A stretch of 64,000 bases of DNA from Hyphococcus flavus (GTDB taxonomy: Bacteria > Pseudomonadota > Alphaproteobacteria > Caulobacterales > Parvularculaceae), in assembly GCF_028748065.1 (NCBI RefSeq), contig NZ_CP118166.1:1317501-1381500 (forward strand), read 5' to 3'. The notes under the pieces were generated by a model that saw nothing but the letters and a program-made list of their open reading frames with translations, was not told the origin of the DNA and did no database searches. Each line of letters starts with the position of its first letter. The stretch's first letter is position 1. The translations under genes were made by a program, and so were the position numbers. Shown here one piece after another: positions 31,634-40,259 of the stretch.

Positions 31634-33352
31634 TTAGCGTAATGGGAAAGGCGAAGGGTCGTCTTGCGACGCCGGTTTGGACTCCGGCGCTTGAGGCTCC
31701 TCTCCCCGATGGGCGGCTGCCGTCTCCTGTGGCGCATGATGGCTGGCGCCGCTGCCGTTTTGTCGCCGCGCGCTTTCGAGGGCGTTGACCCGTTCGCGCA
31801 AGGCCAGCAATTCGTTTTCGATCTCCGAAGCGTCGGCGCCTCTCTGTGCTGGCGCAATCCCGCTGCCGGAAATCACCGCGCTGATCGTGTGCAGTGTCGC
31901 CATAAGCGACGTCGGCGAGACCATCCAGATTTTCGCGCGATAGCTTTCCTGAACAAGATCCGGGAAATGTTCATGCAGTTGGGTGAGGATATGTTCAGAC
32001 GGTACGAACATCATCGCGCAGTCGGCAGTCTCGCCAGCGACGATCAGCTTTTCACCCGCATCGGCGATATGGCGCAGGATAATGCGCCGCAGTTCGGTTT
32101 CTTCCGTATCGCCCGCCCGCCGCTGCCAAGCGTCGAACGCCTCAACGGGAAAACGGGCATCCAGAGCGATGGGCGCAAGATTGCCGGGCATGAAGATGCA
32201 GGCGTCCGCCGTCCGCCCTGAGGCGAGCTTGCTGTTCAATTCAAACCGCTGATAGGGAAGGGCGTCGCTCAATATATCCGAAAGCTGCACCCTAGCGGCG
32301 CTTGACGACGCCGCATGGGGCGCGGCTGAGGGTAAGTGGTCGATCCGGCGGGACAGCCTTTCGATCGCGTCGTTGACCGTACTGCGCAGCGACTCAAATT
32401 GTTCGCCGAGAAGATCCGCAAGTTCCGCAAAGTGCGCCTCCGACAGGCCTTCATGATGGTCGATCGCGGCTGGCTGAACGGCATGGCTTGCCGTTGCGTC
32501 GAGGCGGGTCTGGAATTCTTTCGCCAGGGCGGTCAACCTTTCACTCATGGCGGTGACCGCCGCTTCGTTTTCCCGCAACCCCAGTTTGATCGACCGTTCG
32601 GTGTTTTCATTGGCGCGGGCGAGGTCGCGTGCAAGCGCTTCCGCCTCTTCGGCGCGGCGCATGGCTGTTTCGGCGGCGTCTTCCGCGTGTCTGATGCGCG
32701 TATCATCTTGAGGCGCCGGCGCATAGTCGCGTACGGGCGCAGGTTGTGGGGCTTCCCGAGACGCCTGTTGGGGCGGTTCCGGCTCTGTGAAGTAATCGTC
32801 AACGTCGCCTGGTTCAGCAGCCTCGCGCCATTCCTCATGGTGCTGCGTATCAGTTTCCGGTTCTTGCGGCGCCTCTCCCTCAGTTCGTTTGGAAAAGAGA
32901 CCGGCGAAAGCGGATTTTTTCTTCTTTTGCTGAGTAACTGGTTCGGGCTCCAAGGGTTCTTCCTCGCTTGCCTCGTTCAGATCACCGCTATGGCGCGTGT
33001 CATAGTCGCTGTCGCCGCTCTGTTCGATAACGACTTCCGCTTCGCCCTCGGTTTCGTCATCTGAACGGGCAGGTCTTTCATCGTCGAAGGTGATATCAGC
33101 GTCATCGCCGGCCGGTTCAAAATAGTTCGCCGGCGCGTGCTTGGTTTTGCGCTTGCCAGGTTTGATCACCCTGCCGCGAATGATCAGCATGATGACGAGC
33201 ACGAAGACCAGAATGAACGCGCCAAAACCGGCCCATAGCGCTGGCGCCGGACCGCTAAACAAGGGTTCCGGAACCGCGGCTTCTTCCGCAGTAGTCGTTA
33301 CGCTTTCTAGTCCTTCAGCCTCTTCCTGGGCTGAGGGCGTCAGCGATTGCAT
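31634..33352 (-). CDS. rmuC: DNA recombination protein RmuC-like
   Basis: About 572 residues from the ATG at 33352, preceded by GGGGA at seven bases; in-frame ATGs up to 33499 are possible. One membrane helix (LWAGFGAFILVFVLVIMLII) is followed by an unusually long acidic, low-complexity region (about residues 80-220), a coiled coil (MRRAEEAEALARDLARANENTE) and the RmuC nuclease-like domain. Domain landmarks are LPYQRFELNSKL, IALDARFPVEAFDAW, LRRIILRHIADAGEKLI and FVPSEHILTQLHEHFPDLV. RmuC limits inversions and acts in recombination. It is divergent from def. Confidence 0.88.
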   Translation of the reverse strand: MQSLTPSAQEEAEGLESVTTTAEEAAVPEPLFSGPAPALWAGFGAFILVFVLVIMLIIRGRVIKPGKRKTKHAPANYFEPAGDDADITFDDERPARSDDETEGEAEVVIEQSGDSDYDTRHSGDLNEASEEEPLEPEPVTQQKKKKSAFAGLFSKRTEGEAPQEPETDTQHHEEWREAAEPGDVDDYFTEPEPPQQASREAPQPAPVRDYAPAPQDDTRIRHAEDAAETAMRRAEEAEALARDLARANENTERSIKLGLRENEAAVTAMSERLTALAKEFQTRLDATASHAVQPAAIDHHEGLSEAHFAELADLLGEQFESLRSTVNDAIERLSRRIDHLPSAAPHAASSSAARVQLSDILSDALPYQRFELNSKLASGRTADACIFMPGNLAPIALDARFPVEAFDAWQRRAGDTEETELRRIILRHIADAGEKLIVAGETADCAMMFVPSEHILTQLHEHFPDLVQESYRAKIWMVSPTSLMATLHTISAVISGSGIAPAQRGADASEIENELLALRERVNALESARRQNGSGASHHAPQETAAAHRGEEPQAPESKPASQDDPSPFPLR

Positions 33353-33511
33353 GGCCTGGTCCCCAACTCGTAACTCGACAGGTGGCGGCATTTTATTGGA
33401 AAATCCCATAAAAAGCGAGGGTTTAGCATTAACCATGTTTCGCGTTGAAGCTGTGGTGCTTGCGTCCCTTGCGCCTTGACGGCGTAACTTGCCGGCCATA
33501 GGTGAAGCGTC

Positions 33512-34030
33512 ATGGCTATTCGACCGATTATTACTGCACCCGATCCCCTCCTGCGCGAGGTTTCAAAACCCGTGGACAAGGTGGATGACGAATTGCGTTC
33601 ACTCATGGATGACATGCTCGAGACCATGTATGACGCGCCGGGCATCGGTCTTGCGGCGATCCAGATCGGCGTGCCGAAACGGGTGATTGTGATGGACCTC
33701 GCCGGTGAGGACGAGGAGCCGGAACCGCGCTATTTCGTGAATCCGGAAATTCTGGATCCTTCTGAGGACATGCGCCTTTATGAAGAGGGGTGTCTTTCTG
33801 TGCCGGAATTTTTCGATGAGGTTGAGCGCCCTGCGCGATGCCGCGTGAAATATCTCGATTATGACGGCAATGAACAAATTCTTGATGCAGAGGGCATGCT
33901 GGCTGTTTGCATTCAGCATGAAATGGATCACCTTGAAGGCGTTCTGTTCATCGATCACCTCTCGCGTCTGAAACGTGAGCGCATTCTTAAAAAGCTCAAA
34001 AAAGAACAGCGTCTCGCGGCGGCGTCGTAA
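33512..34030 (+). CDS. def: Peptide deformylase
   Basis: 172-residue Fe(II)/Zn enzyme that removes the N-formyl group from nascent proteins. All three motifs are present: [10 protein letters not shown] (motif 1), [11 protein letters not shown] (motif 2, metal Cys) and [12 protein letters not shown] (motif 3, two metal His and catalytic Glu). The Lys-rich C-terminal helix is normal. It leads the def-fmt-truA operon. Upstream is only the short divergent region shared with rmuC. Confidence 0.96.
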   Translation: MAIRPIITAPDPLLREVSKPVDKVDDELRSLMDDMLETMYDAPGIGLAAIQIGVPKRVIVMDLAGEDEEPEPRYFVNPEILDPSEDMRLYEEGCLSVPEFFDEVERPARCRVKYLDYDGNEQILDAEGMLAVCIQHEMDHLEGVLFIDHLSRLKRERILKKLKKEQRLAAAS

Positions 34031-34051
34031 TTCGCGCAAAAGGGAATAGCC

Positions 34052-34969
34052 ATGCGCCTCGCCTTCATGGGCACGCCGGAATTCTCCGTCAAAGTGCTGG
34101 CGGAGCTGATCGCCGCCGGTCATGACATCGCCGCCGTTTATACGCGCGCGCCGCAACCTTCGGGTCGCGGCCATAAACTGACGCCCTCGCCTGTGCATAA
34201 GTTTGCCGGAGCATGCGGGCTCGAGGTGCGAACGCCGAAGAATTTCAAAGATGAAGAAGAGCGCGCTGCGTTCGCCGCGCTCGATCTCGATGTGGCGGTG
34301 GTGGTCGCCTACGGGCTGATCCTGCCGCAGGCGGTGCTGGACGCGCCGCGTCACGGCTGTCTTAATCTGCATGCGTCGCTTCTGCCGCGCTGGCGCGGGG
34401 CGGCCCCGATCCAGCGCGCCATCATGGCGGGCGATCAAGTGACCGGCGTGCAGGTGATGCGCATGGAAGCGGGACTTGATACCGGCCCGGTGCTGTTATC
34501 GGAAACGGTGGAGATCGCCGCTGAAGATACAGCAGGTTCCCTGCACCATAAGCTTGCCGCCGTCGCCGCGCAGTTGGGCCCGCGCGCGCTGGCGGCGCTG
34601 ACGCGCGAGGCGCTCATGGAGACGCCGCAGTCGGAAGAGGGCGTTACCTACGCCAACAAAATTTCATCCACGGAAGCACGGATCGATTGGACCAACAGCG
34701 CTGAAGACGTCGACCGGCATATTCGCGGTCTGTCTCCGTTTCCCGGCGCCTGGTTTGAAACGGATGGCGCCAGAGTGAAGGCGCTTTTTTCGAAAGTTTC
34801 AGATGGCGGCGGCCCGCCGGGAGCGGTTGTAGAGGCAGGCGATAAGTTGTTGATCGCTTGCGGCGCTGGCGCGGTGGAGCTGGTGACGCTGCAGCGCGCC
34901 GGAAAGAAGCCGCAGCAGGCGGAAGGGTTCCTGCGCGGGTTTCCGCTTAAGATCGGGCAAACGCTTTAG
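34052..34969 (+). CDS. fmt: Methionyl-tRNA formyltransferase
   Basis: 305-residue enzyme that formylates initiator Met-tRNA using 10-formyl-THF. The N-terminal Rossmann-like domain starts [14 protein letters not shown]. The active-site loop is [21 protein letters not shown] with the Asn-His-Asp triad completed by GLDTGPVLL. The C-terminal OB domain ([18 protein letters not shown]) binds tRNA. It follows def by 21 bases in the usual operon and precedes truA by one base. Confidence 0.96.
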   Translation: MRLAFMGTPEFSVKVLAELIAAGHDIAAVYTRAPQPSGRGHKLTPSPVHKFAGACGLEVRTPKNFKDEEERAAFAALDLDVAVVVAYGLILPQAVLDAPRHGCLNLHASLLPRWRGAAPIQRAIMAGDQVTGVQVMRMEAGLDTGPVLLSETVEIAAEDTAGSLHHKLAAVAAQLGPRALAALTREALMETPQSEEGVTYANKISSTEARIDWTNSAEDVDRHIRGLSPFPGAWFETDGARVKALFSKVSDGGGPPGAVVEAGDKLLIACGAGAVELVTLQRAGKKPQQAEGFLRGFPLKIGQTL

Positions 34970-34970
34970 C

Positions 34971-35708
34971 ATGCCGCGCTATAAGCTCACTATCGAATAT
35001 GACGGAACCGGTTATGTCGGCTGGCAGCGTCAGGCCAACGGTCCATCCATTCAGGAAGCGCTTGAGGATGCCGTCAAAGCGTTTTGCGGCGATGATGAGC
35101 CTTCGCATGCGGCTGGCCGTACCGATGCAGGCGTTCATGCGCTTGCAATGGTCGCCCATATTAATCTGTCCAAGGAGCATCGCCCTGACACGGTGCGCGA
35201 TGCGATCAATCAGCATTTGAAGCCCCAACCTATCGTAGTGGTTGGGTGCGGTCAGGTTTCAGAAGATTTTCATGCGCGATTTTCCTGCATAAAGCGGGCT
35301 TATGAGTATCGCATCGTTAACCGCCGCCCGCCGCTGGCGCTGGATGCGAGGCGTGCATGGCGCGTTTCGCAAAAGCTGGACGCTGATGCGATGAACGAAG
35401 CGGCTCAGTGTTTAGCAGGGCGGCATGACTTTACGACGTTCCGCGCCGCCGCCTGTCAGTCGGACAGCCCGATAAAGTCGCTGGATGAGATTTCCGTTTC
35501 GCGTGCTGGCGAAGACGTCATTATCCGCTGCGCCGCGCGATCGTTTCTGCATCATCAGGTGCGCTCGATTACCGGGTCGCTTGTTGAGGTGGGCAAGGGA
35601 AAGTGGCGCGTGAATGATATGAAAACGGCGCTGGAGGCGGCTGATCGCAAACGCTGCGGTCCAGTGGCGCCGCCGGACGGACTTTATTTTGTTAGAGCGG
35701 AGTATTGA
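34971..35708 (+). CDS. truA: tRNA pseudouridine(38-40) synthase TruA
   Basis: 245-residue synthase that modifies U38-U40 in tRNA anticodon stems. The catalytic Asp lies in [12 protein letters not shown] (about residue 53). YEYRI, the RHDFTTFRA segment and the C-terminal [17 protein letters not shown] are family hallmarks. It starts one base after fmt, so it is coupled in def-fmt-truA. It converges with dapE across repeat copy C. Confidence 0.96.
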   Translation: MPRYKLTIEYDGTGYVGWQRQANGPSIQEALEDAVKAFCGDDEPSHAAGRTDAGVHALAMVAHINLSKEHRPDTVRDAINQHLKPQPIVVVGCGQVSEDFHARFSCIKRAYEYRIVNRRPPLALDARRAWRVSQKLDADAMNEAAQCLAGRHDFTTFRAAACQSDSPIKSLDEISVSRAGEDVIIRCAARSFLHHQVRSITGSLVEVGKGKWRVNDMKTALEAADRKRCGPVAPPDGLYFVRAEY

Positions 35709-35764
35709 GGGCTGCAACTTCCCTGTTTTCTTCCGATTATCGTAAATGATGCAGTTCTCTCCTT

Positions 35765-35864
35765 CCGCTCACCCCGACGCAAGTCGGGGTCCAGCGAAGA
35801 GAACAAGCCGGGCTACGCCCGACATCTTTTTTGTCTGGTTCCCGGCTTTCGCCGGGATGAGCGG
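35765..35864. repeat. Cloverleaf-like palindromic repeat, copy C
   Basis: CCGCTCA (35765-35771) pairs with TGAGCGG (35858-35864). Inner hairpins are CCCCGA...TCGGGG, a longer middle arm (CCAG...CTGG enclosing CGGGC-TAC-GCCCG) and TCCCGG...CCGGGA. The core sequence differs from the other copies while the layout is conserved. It lies between convergent truA and dapE. Confidence 0.7.
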
Positions 35865-35906
35865 ATAGCTTCCGCACTTGCAAGCGGTTTGTTCCATAGG
35901 GCGCGT

Positions 35907-37067
35907 TCACTTCTGCACGCCTCCGAATTTTTGAAAATACCCAGCGATGATCGCTTCATAGATATCCGTAAGCGTCTCAATATCGCTTAGCCCTACATGC
36001 TCGTCGGTCTGATGCATGGTTGCGCCAACCATGCCGAACTCAGCCACGGGCGCGAAGTCCTTGATGAACCGTGCATCGGAGGTGCCGCCCGAAGTTGAGT
36101 ATTCCGGACGCTTGTCTGTTTCTTTCTCGACGCAATCAGCGATAAGCGACAGAAAATTCATGTCTGTCGTCAAAAACGCCTCACCCGAAACTATGGTTTC
36201 AAGCTCGTATTTGGCGCCAGTTTCAGTGGCGAGCGCATCCAGTTGTTCGCGTAGCCATGCGTCGATGGAGGGGCCGGTCCAATTCGGATTGAAACGGATA
36301 TTGAAACGCGCTGTCGCCTTTTCCGGAATGACATTATGCGCCGGGTTGCCGATATGAATGTCGGTGATCTCAAGATTTGACGGCTGGAACCGTTCATAAC
36401 CGTCATCAAGCGGCGTTTCACTCAACCGCAACAATTTGCGTAAGAGCGCCGGGATCGGGTTTTGCGCGCGATGGGGATAAGCCACATGCCCCTGTTTGCC
36501 TTTTACCTTCAGCCAACAATTGATCGAACCGCGCCGGCCGACTTTGATCATGTCGCCCATGATTTCCGGGTTCGACGGCTCGCCCACGAGGCAGTGATTG
36601 ATCCTGATCTTTTGTTCGTGAAGCCAGGCGAGCACTTTTTTCGTGCCGTTGATCGCCGGGCCTTCCTCATCGCCGGTAATCAAAAAAGAAAGCGAGCCCT
36701 TAACGGCGCCGGCCTCAATCGCGCGAGAGGCGGCGGCGGCGAAGGCGGCGATCGCGCTTTTCATGTCCGCCGCGCCGCGCCCCCAAAGCTTGCCGTCTTT
36801 GATTTCGGCGTCAAAGGGCGGCGACGCCCACGCAGCCTCGTTACCCGGCGGCACAACATCCGTGTGCCCGGCAAAGCATAAATTCGGCGCCGTCTCGCCG
36901 AACTGCGCGTAGAGATTATCGACCTCAGCAAACTTCAGCCGTGTTGTCTTAAACCCAAGTTCTTTGAGGACGCCTTCAAGCACGTCTAGCGCGCCTTCGT
37001 CGGCTGGCGTCACAGAGGGACGTTTGATCAAAGCGCGGGAAAGCTCGATTGGATCGATTTTTGTCAT
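35907..37067 (-). CDS. dapE: Succinyl-diaminopimelate desuccinylase
   Basis: 386-residue M20-type zinc hydrolase that releases LL-diaminopimelate for lysine and peptidoglycan synthesis. Metal and catalytic motifs are CFAGHTDVVPPG, GRGAADMKSAIAAF, FLITGDEEGPAINGT and SGGTSDARFIKDF. The dimerisation domain is in the middle (GRRGSINCWLKVKGKQGHVAYP). The pathway partner dapD lies 0.5 kb upstream on the same strand, separated by a plus-strand cupin gene. Confidence 0.95.
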   Translation of the reverse strand: MTKIDPIELSRALIKRPSVTPADEGALDVLEGVLKELGFKTTRLKFAEVDNLYAQFGETAPNLCFAGHTDVVPPGNEAAWASPPFDAEIKDGKLWGRGAADMKSAIAAFAAAASRAIEAGAVKGSLSFLITGDEEGPAINGTKKVLAWLHEQKIRINHCLVGEPSNPEIMGDMIKVGRRGSINCWLKVKGKQGHVAYPHRAQNPIPALLRKLLRLSETPLDDGYERFQPSNLEITDIHIGNPAHNVIPEKATARFNIRFNPNWTGPSIDAWLREQLDALATETGAKYELETIVSGEAFLTTDMNFLSLIADCVEKETDKRPEYSTSGGTSDARFIKDFAPVAEFGMVGATMHQTDEHVGLSDIETLTDIYEAIIAGYFQKFGGVQK

Positions 37068-37118
37068 GGCGATGAGCTAAACTAGCCCCGAGCCCAAGAC
37101 AAGCAATGGAGCAATGCC

Positions 37119-37583
37119 GTGCCAAAACTCAATCTCAAAGATGTAAAGCCGCGAACGGGATGCGCATATCCGGCCCCTTACGACGCCCACTGTATAGGCC
37201 GGTCGAAAATTGGACTTGGAGATTTGGGCGGCCTTAACCAGTTTGGCGTCAATCTAACGCGCCTCGCGCCAGGCGCGGCGTCCGCACACAAGCACTGGCA
37301 CCAAAATGAGGACGAACTTGTCTATATGCTCGAAGGCGAGGCTGTGCTGGTTGAAGATGATGGAGAAACGGTGATGCGCGCCGGCGATGTGGCTACGTTT
37401 AAAGCCGGCGTTCAAGTCGGTCACATGATGGTCAACCGGTCGAACCGCGAAGTAGTGTTTTTGGAAGTTAGAACCCGTGCTGCGGAAGAAGTCTCATCCT
37501 ACACCGATCCAGATATCGATTTGCAGATGATCAAGAGCGCGGCTGGATGGGTCGCGACACGCAAGGATGGCGCGCCTTATTGA
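37119..37583 (+). CDS. Cupin-domain protein
   Basis: 154-residue single-domain cupin. Motif 1 is [37 protein letters not shown] (His-His-Glu metal ligands), and motif 2 is [20 protein letters not shown]. Such proteins range from isomerases to sensor or storage proteins; no function is assigned. The start is GTG at 37119 with GGAG eight bases upstream. It lies between dapE and dapD on the opposite strand, and its end overlaps the dapD end by seven bases. Confidence 0.85.
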   Translation: MPKLNLKDVKPRTGCAYPAPYDAHCIGRSKIGLGDLGGLNQFGVNLTRLAPGAASAHKHWHQNEDELVYMLEGEAVLVEDDGETVMRAGDVATFKAGVQVGHMMVNRSNREVVFLEVRTRAAEEVSSYTDPDIDLQMIKSAAGWVATRKDGAPY

Positions 37584-38419
37584 TTTCGCAACAATTCGTT
37601 GACGGATGTTTTTGAGCGAGTTCTCTCGTCAACCTGCTTGACGATGACGGCGCAGTATAGATTGGGACCGCCCTTGTCGGACGGCATCGCGCCCGAAACG
37701 ACAACGGAATAGGGCGGGACCTCGCCATAGGTGACGGCGCCGGTTTCGCGATTGAAAATTTTCGTCGATGCGCCGAGGTAAACGCCCATGGAAAGGACCG
37801 ATCCCTCGCGCACGATGACGCCTTCGGCCACCTCGGCGCGAGCGCCGATAAAGCAGTGATCCTCGATAATGACCGGGTTCGCCTGCAGCGGTTCAAGAAC
37901 GCCGCCAATGCCCGCACCGCCGGAGATATGGCAATTGGCGCCAATCTGTGCGCAGGAGCCGACCGTCGCCCAAGTATCGATCATGGCGCCCTCGCCGACA
38001 TAAGCGCCAATATTGACGTATGACGGCATCAAAACCGCATTGTTGGCGATAAACGATCCGCGCCGTACGGTCGCCGGCGGCACCACGCGAAAACCGCTCT
38101 TGCGGAAGTCTTCTTCGCTCCAGCCGGAAAATTTCGTTTCAACCTTGTCCCACCAGGGGCCGTTGAAGCCGTCGATTAGCCGGTTGTCGTTGAGGCGAAA
38201 TGACAGCAGCACCGCTTTTTTCAGCCATTGATTGACGCGCCACTCTCTAAGGTTTCCTGAGCCTTCGACTGGTTCTGCTACGCGCTCAGCCCCGGAATCG
38301 AGAAGCGAGAGCGTTTCGTTGACGGCGTCGCGAACTTCGCCCGTCGTTTTGGCGGAAATGTCGTTGCGGTTCTCCCACGCGGCGTCGATCACGGCTTCTA
38401 GAGCGGCTTTGTCGGTCAT
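37577..38419 (-). CDS. dapD: Tetrahydrodipicolinate N-succinyltransferase
   Basis: 280-residue left-handed beta-helix acyltransferase that uses succinyl-CoA in the succinylase branch of lysine/diaminopimelate synthesis. The N-terminal helical part ([17 protein letters not shown]) and hexapeptide repeats ([58 protein letters not shown]) match DapD, as does the length. I use the ATG at 38419; a TTG at 38431 is in frame. It follows the HAD nucleotidase gene by only a few bases, suggesting cotranscription. Confidence 0.95.
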   Translation of the reverse strand: MTDKAALEAVIDAAWENRNDISAKTTGEVRDAVNETLSLLDSGAERVAEPVEGSGNLREWRVNQWLKKAVLLSFRLNDNRLIDGFNGPWWDKVETKFSGWSEEDFRKSGFRVVPPATVRRGSFIANNAVLMPSYVNIGAYVGEGAMIDTWATVGSCAQIGANCHISGGAGIGGVLEPLQANPVIIEDHCFIGARAEVAEGVIVREGSVLSMGVYLGASTKIFNRETGAVTYGEVPPYSVVVSGAMPSDKGGPNLYCAVIVKQVDERTRSKTSVNELLRNQ

Positions 38420-38427
38420 GGTTTTTA

Positions 38428-39135
38428 TCAACTGGCTATGGCTTGCGCCTTACTGGCGACATTTAGAAACGCAGTCAAATCATCGGTCACGTGATGCACA
38501 TGCGCGGCCGTATCGCCGCGCCTCGCGGGGCGTTTGTCATGGGGTTCGTCGTCAAGCCACGCGGCGTCGGAAAGCACCAGCACTGTCGTCATGCCGAGCG
38601 CATGGGGCGCTTCCAGGTTTTGCACGATATCCTCAAACATCACCGCGCTGCACGGGTCTATATGATGAGAAGACAGAAATTTTTCATACGGCTCGCGTTT
38701 TGGTTTGGGCGCGTACCCCGCCGCCTTGATGTCGAAGATTTCATCGAATTGATGCAAAACGCCAAGCGCGCCGGCGACATTCTCCGCGTGTTTCACGGAG
38801 CCATTGGTGAAGATAAACTTGCGGCCCGGCAGCGCGGTCAGCGCTTCGTTCAGGCCGTGATTTTCCTTCAGGTGCGCAATATCGATGTCGTGGACAAATT
38901 CAAGAAACTCATCGGGGCAGATATCATGAAGGTCCATCAACCCGCTCATGGTCGTTCCGTATGCGACGTAATAATCTTTTTGCAACCGGCGCGCGCCGTC
39001 ATGGTCCATGGCCAGACGGTCACGGATGAACGCCGTCATGCGCGCGTCTATTTGCGGAAAAAGCTGCTGTTCCGCGCCGTAAAGCGTGTTGTCGAGGTCG
39101 AAAACCCAGTTCTCGACATGGGAAAGATCAGGCAA
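38428..39135 (-). CDS. HAD-family pyrimidine 5'-nucleotidase-like phosphatase
   Basis: 235-residue haloacid-dehalogenase enzyme with motif [11 protein letters not shown] (the DxDxT aspartates), motif II FTNGS, motif III Lys in [11 protein letters not shown] and motif [13 protein letters not shown]. The DNTLY form and the cap region ([11 protein letters not shown]) fit the SDT1/pyrimidine 5'-nucleotidase subgroup. It is transcribed with dapD immediately downstream. The substrate is a nucleoside monophosphate by family analogy only. Confidence 0.88.
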   Translation of the reverse strand: MPDLSHVENWVFDLDNTLYGAEQQLFPQIDARMTAFIRDRLAMDHDGARRLQKDYYVAYGTTMSGLMDLHDICPDEFLEFVHDIDIAHLKENHGLNEALTALPGRKFIFTNGSVKHAENVAGALGVLHQFDEIFDIKAAGYAPKPKREPYEKFLSSHHIDPCSAVMFEDIVQNLEAPHALGMTTVLVLSDAAWLDDEPHDKRPARRGDTAAHVHHVTDDLTAFLNVASKAQAIAS

Positions 39136-39143
39136 GGGGTCCC

Positions 39144-40163
39144 TTATTCTCCGCCCGCTTCGGCCGGGGCGGCAAACATGTCCGGGGTGAAGTCAAAGTT
39201 TAACGACTCAGCACCGCCAATTTCGATACGGCGGAACGACGCTTCCTCAAGATCCTGATCAGCGCAGGCCAGATCGTCGTTCACATTGAACATGACGTTA
39301 TTGATGCAGAAGTTTTTGGCGCCGCCCGTGATTGGTCTGTCGCCAGCGGGATCTTCGATCACGCCGTAAACGTAATAATGGTCCTTTTCCAAAGACCCCT
39401 TGACGATTTTTGAGCAGTCGCCGGGCTCCAGCTTCCACCAGCCTTTCGAATTATACGTATCGCCTTCCTCTCCGGCGGCGATCGCGCTCCAGACGGGGCT
39501 GTTGGTTTTGTTGCAGTAAAACAGGCCGAGTTTTGCTTCGCGCGCGTTTGCATCCTCAATAAGCGTATCGATCACTTCGTCATCGATGGAATAGCCCTCG
39601 GCAAGACCTTTTTGTTTGCGGTAATTGGCCAGCGCACGTTGGGTGGTGCGGCCCATGGCGCCGTCAACACGACCGGCGTCGACGCCGATGTCGCTTAACA
39701 GGCGCTGCACGCCGGCGACTTCTGCGGAATAGACCGTATAGGTGCTGGCTTCCGTAAAATCCGTCTGCCAGTTGCCGCCGGCCTGCTCGGTGACTTCAAC
39801 ATTGAAAAACCTTCGCTGCCGCATCGGATCGTCGCGGCACACATCCTGGTTGCGCAGATTGAAGAAACCTGAATTTTCAACACAAAGCGCCGTATCGCCG
39901 GACCATGTGCGCAGCGGTCCTTCGTGTCCGGGGATGGCTTCGGCATAAACGAAGTACCGACCGGGTTTGGCTTTTTCGGTTAGCACGACCTTGCACTGGC
40001 CGGGACGCAGGCGCCACCAGCCCCGGGTCGCCAGCCGGTCGCCATCCACATATCCGATCGCTGCTGACAGCGCGTAACTCGACTTGTTGCAGAAACTGTA
40101 TTTCGCGTCAGCCGACGCGGACGTCACAACAAACAGCAGCAGGGAAAAAAAGATGATACGCAT
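39144..40163 (-). CDS. Secreted protein with two DUF1036 domains flanking a peptidoglycan-binding domain
   Basis: 339 residues with a signal peptide (IIFFSLLLFVVTSASADA). A first DUF1036-like domain (YSFCNKSSYALSAAIGY...GWWRLRPGQCK) is followed by a PG_binding_1-type helix bundle (VAGVQRLLSDIGVDAGRVDGAMGRTTQRALANY) and a second DUF1036-like domain (LFYCNKTNSPVWSAIAA...KGWWKLEPGDCSK). The two DUF1036 units share GWW-x-L-x-PG-x-C, consistent with internal duplication. It is probably periplasmic and cell-wall attached; role unknown. It is divergent from priA. Confidence 0.85.
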   Translation of the reverse strand: MRIIFFSLLLFVVTSASADAKYSFCNKSSYALSAAIGYVDGDRLATRGWWRLRPGQCKVVLTEKAKPGRYFVYAEAIPGHEGPLRTWSGDTALCVENSGFFNLRNQDVCRDDPMRQRRFFNVEVTEQAGGNWQTDFTEASTYTVYSAEVAGVQRLLSDIGVDAGRVDGAMGRTTQRALANYRKQKGLAEGYSIDDEVIDTLIEDANAREAKLGLFYCNKTNSPVWSAIAAGEEGDTYNSKGWWKLEPGDCSKIVKGSLEKDHYYVYGVIEDPAGDRPITGGAKNFCINNVMFNVNDDLACADQDLEEASFRRIEIGGAESLNFDFTPDMFAAPAEAGGE

Positions 40164-40259
40164 TGCGTTCCGCCTGGATTGCACTAGCCCGGGATTTCAC
40201 TACCCATGGGATGAAGCGGTAATTCACCCGAAACTGCGGCGAGGATCAAGCGCGTATCG

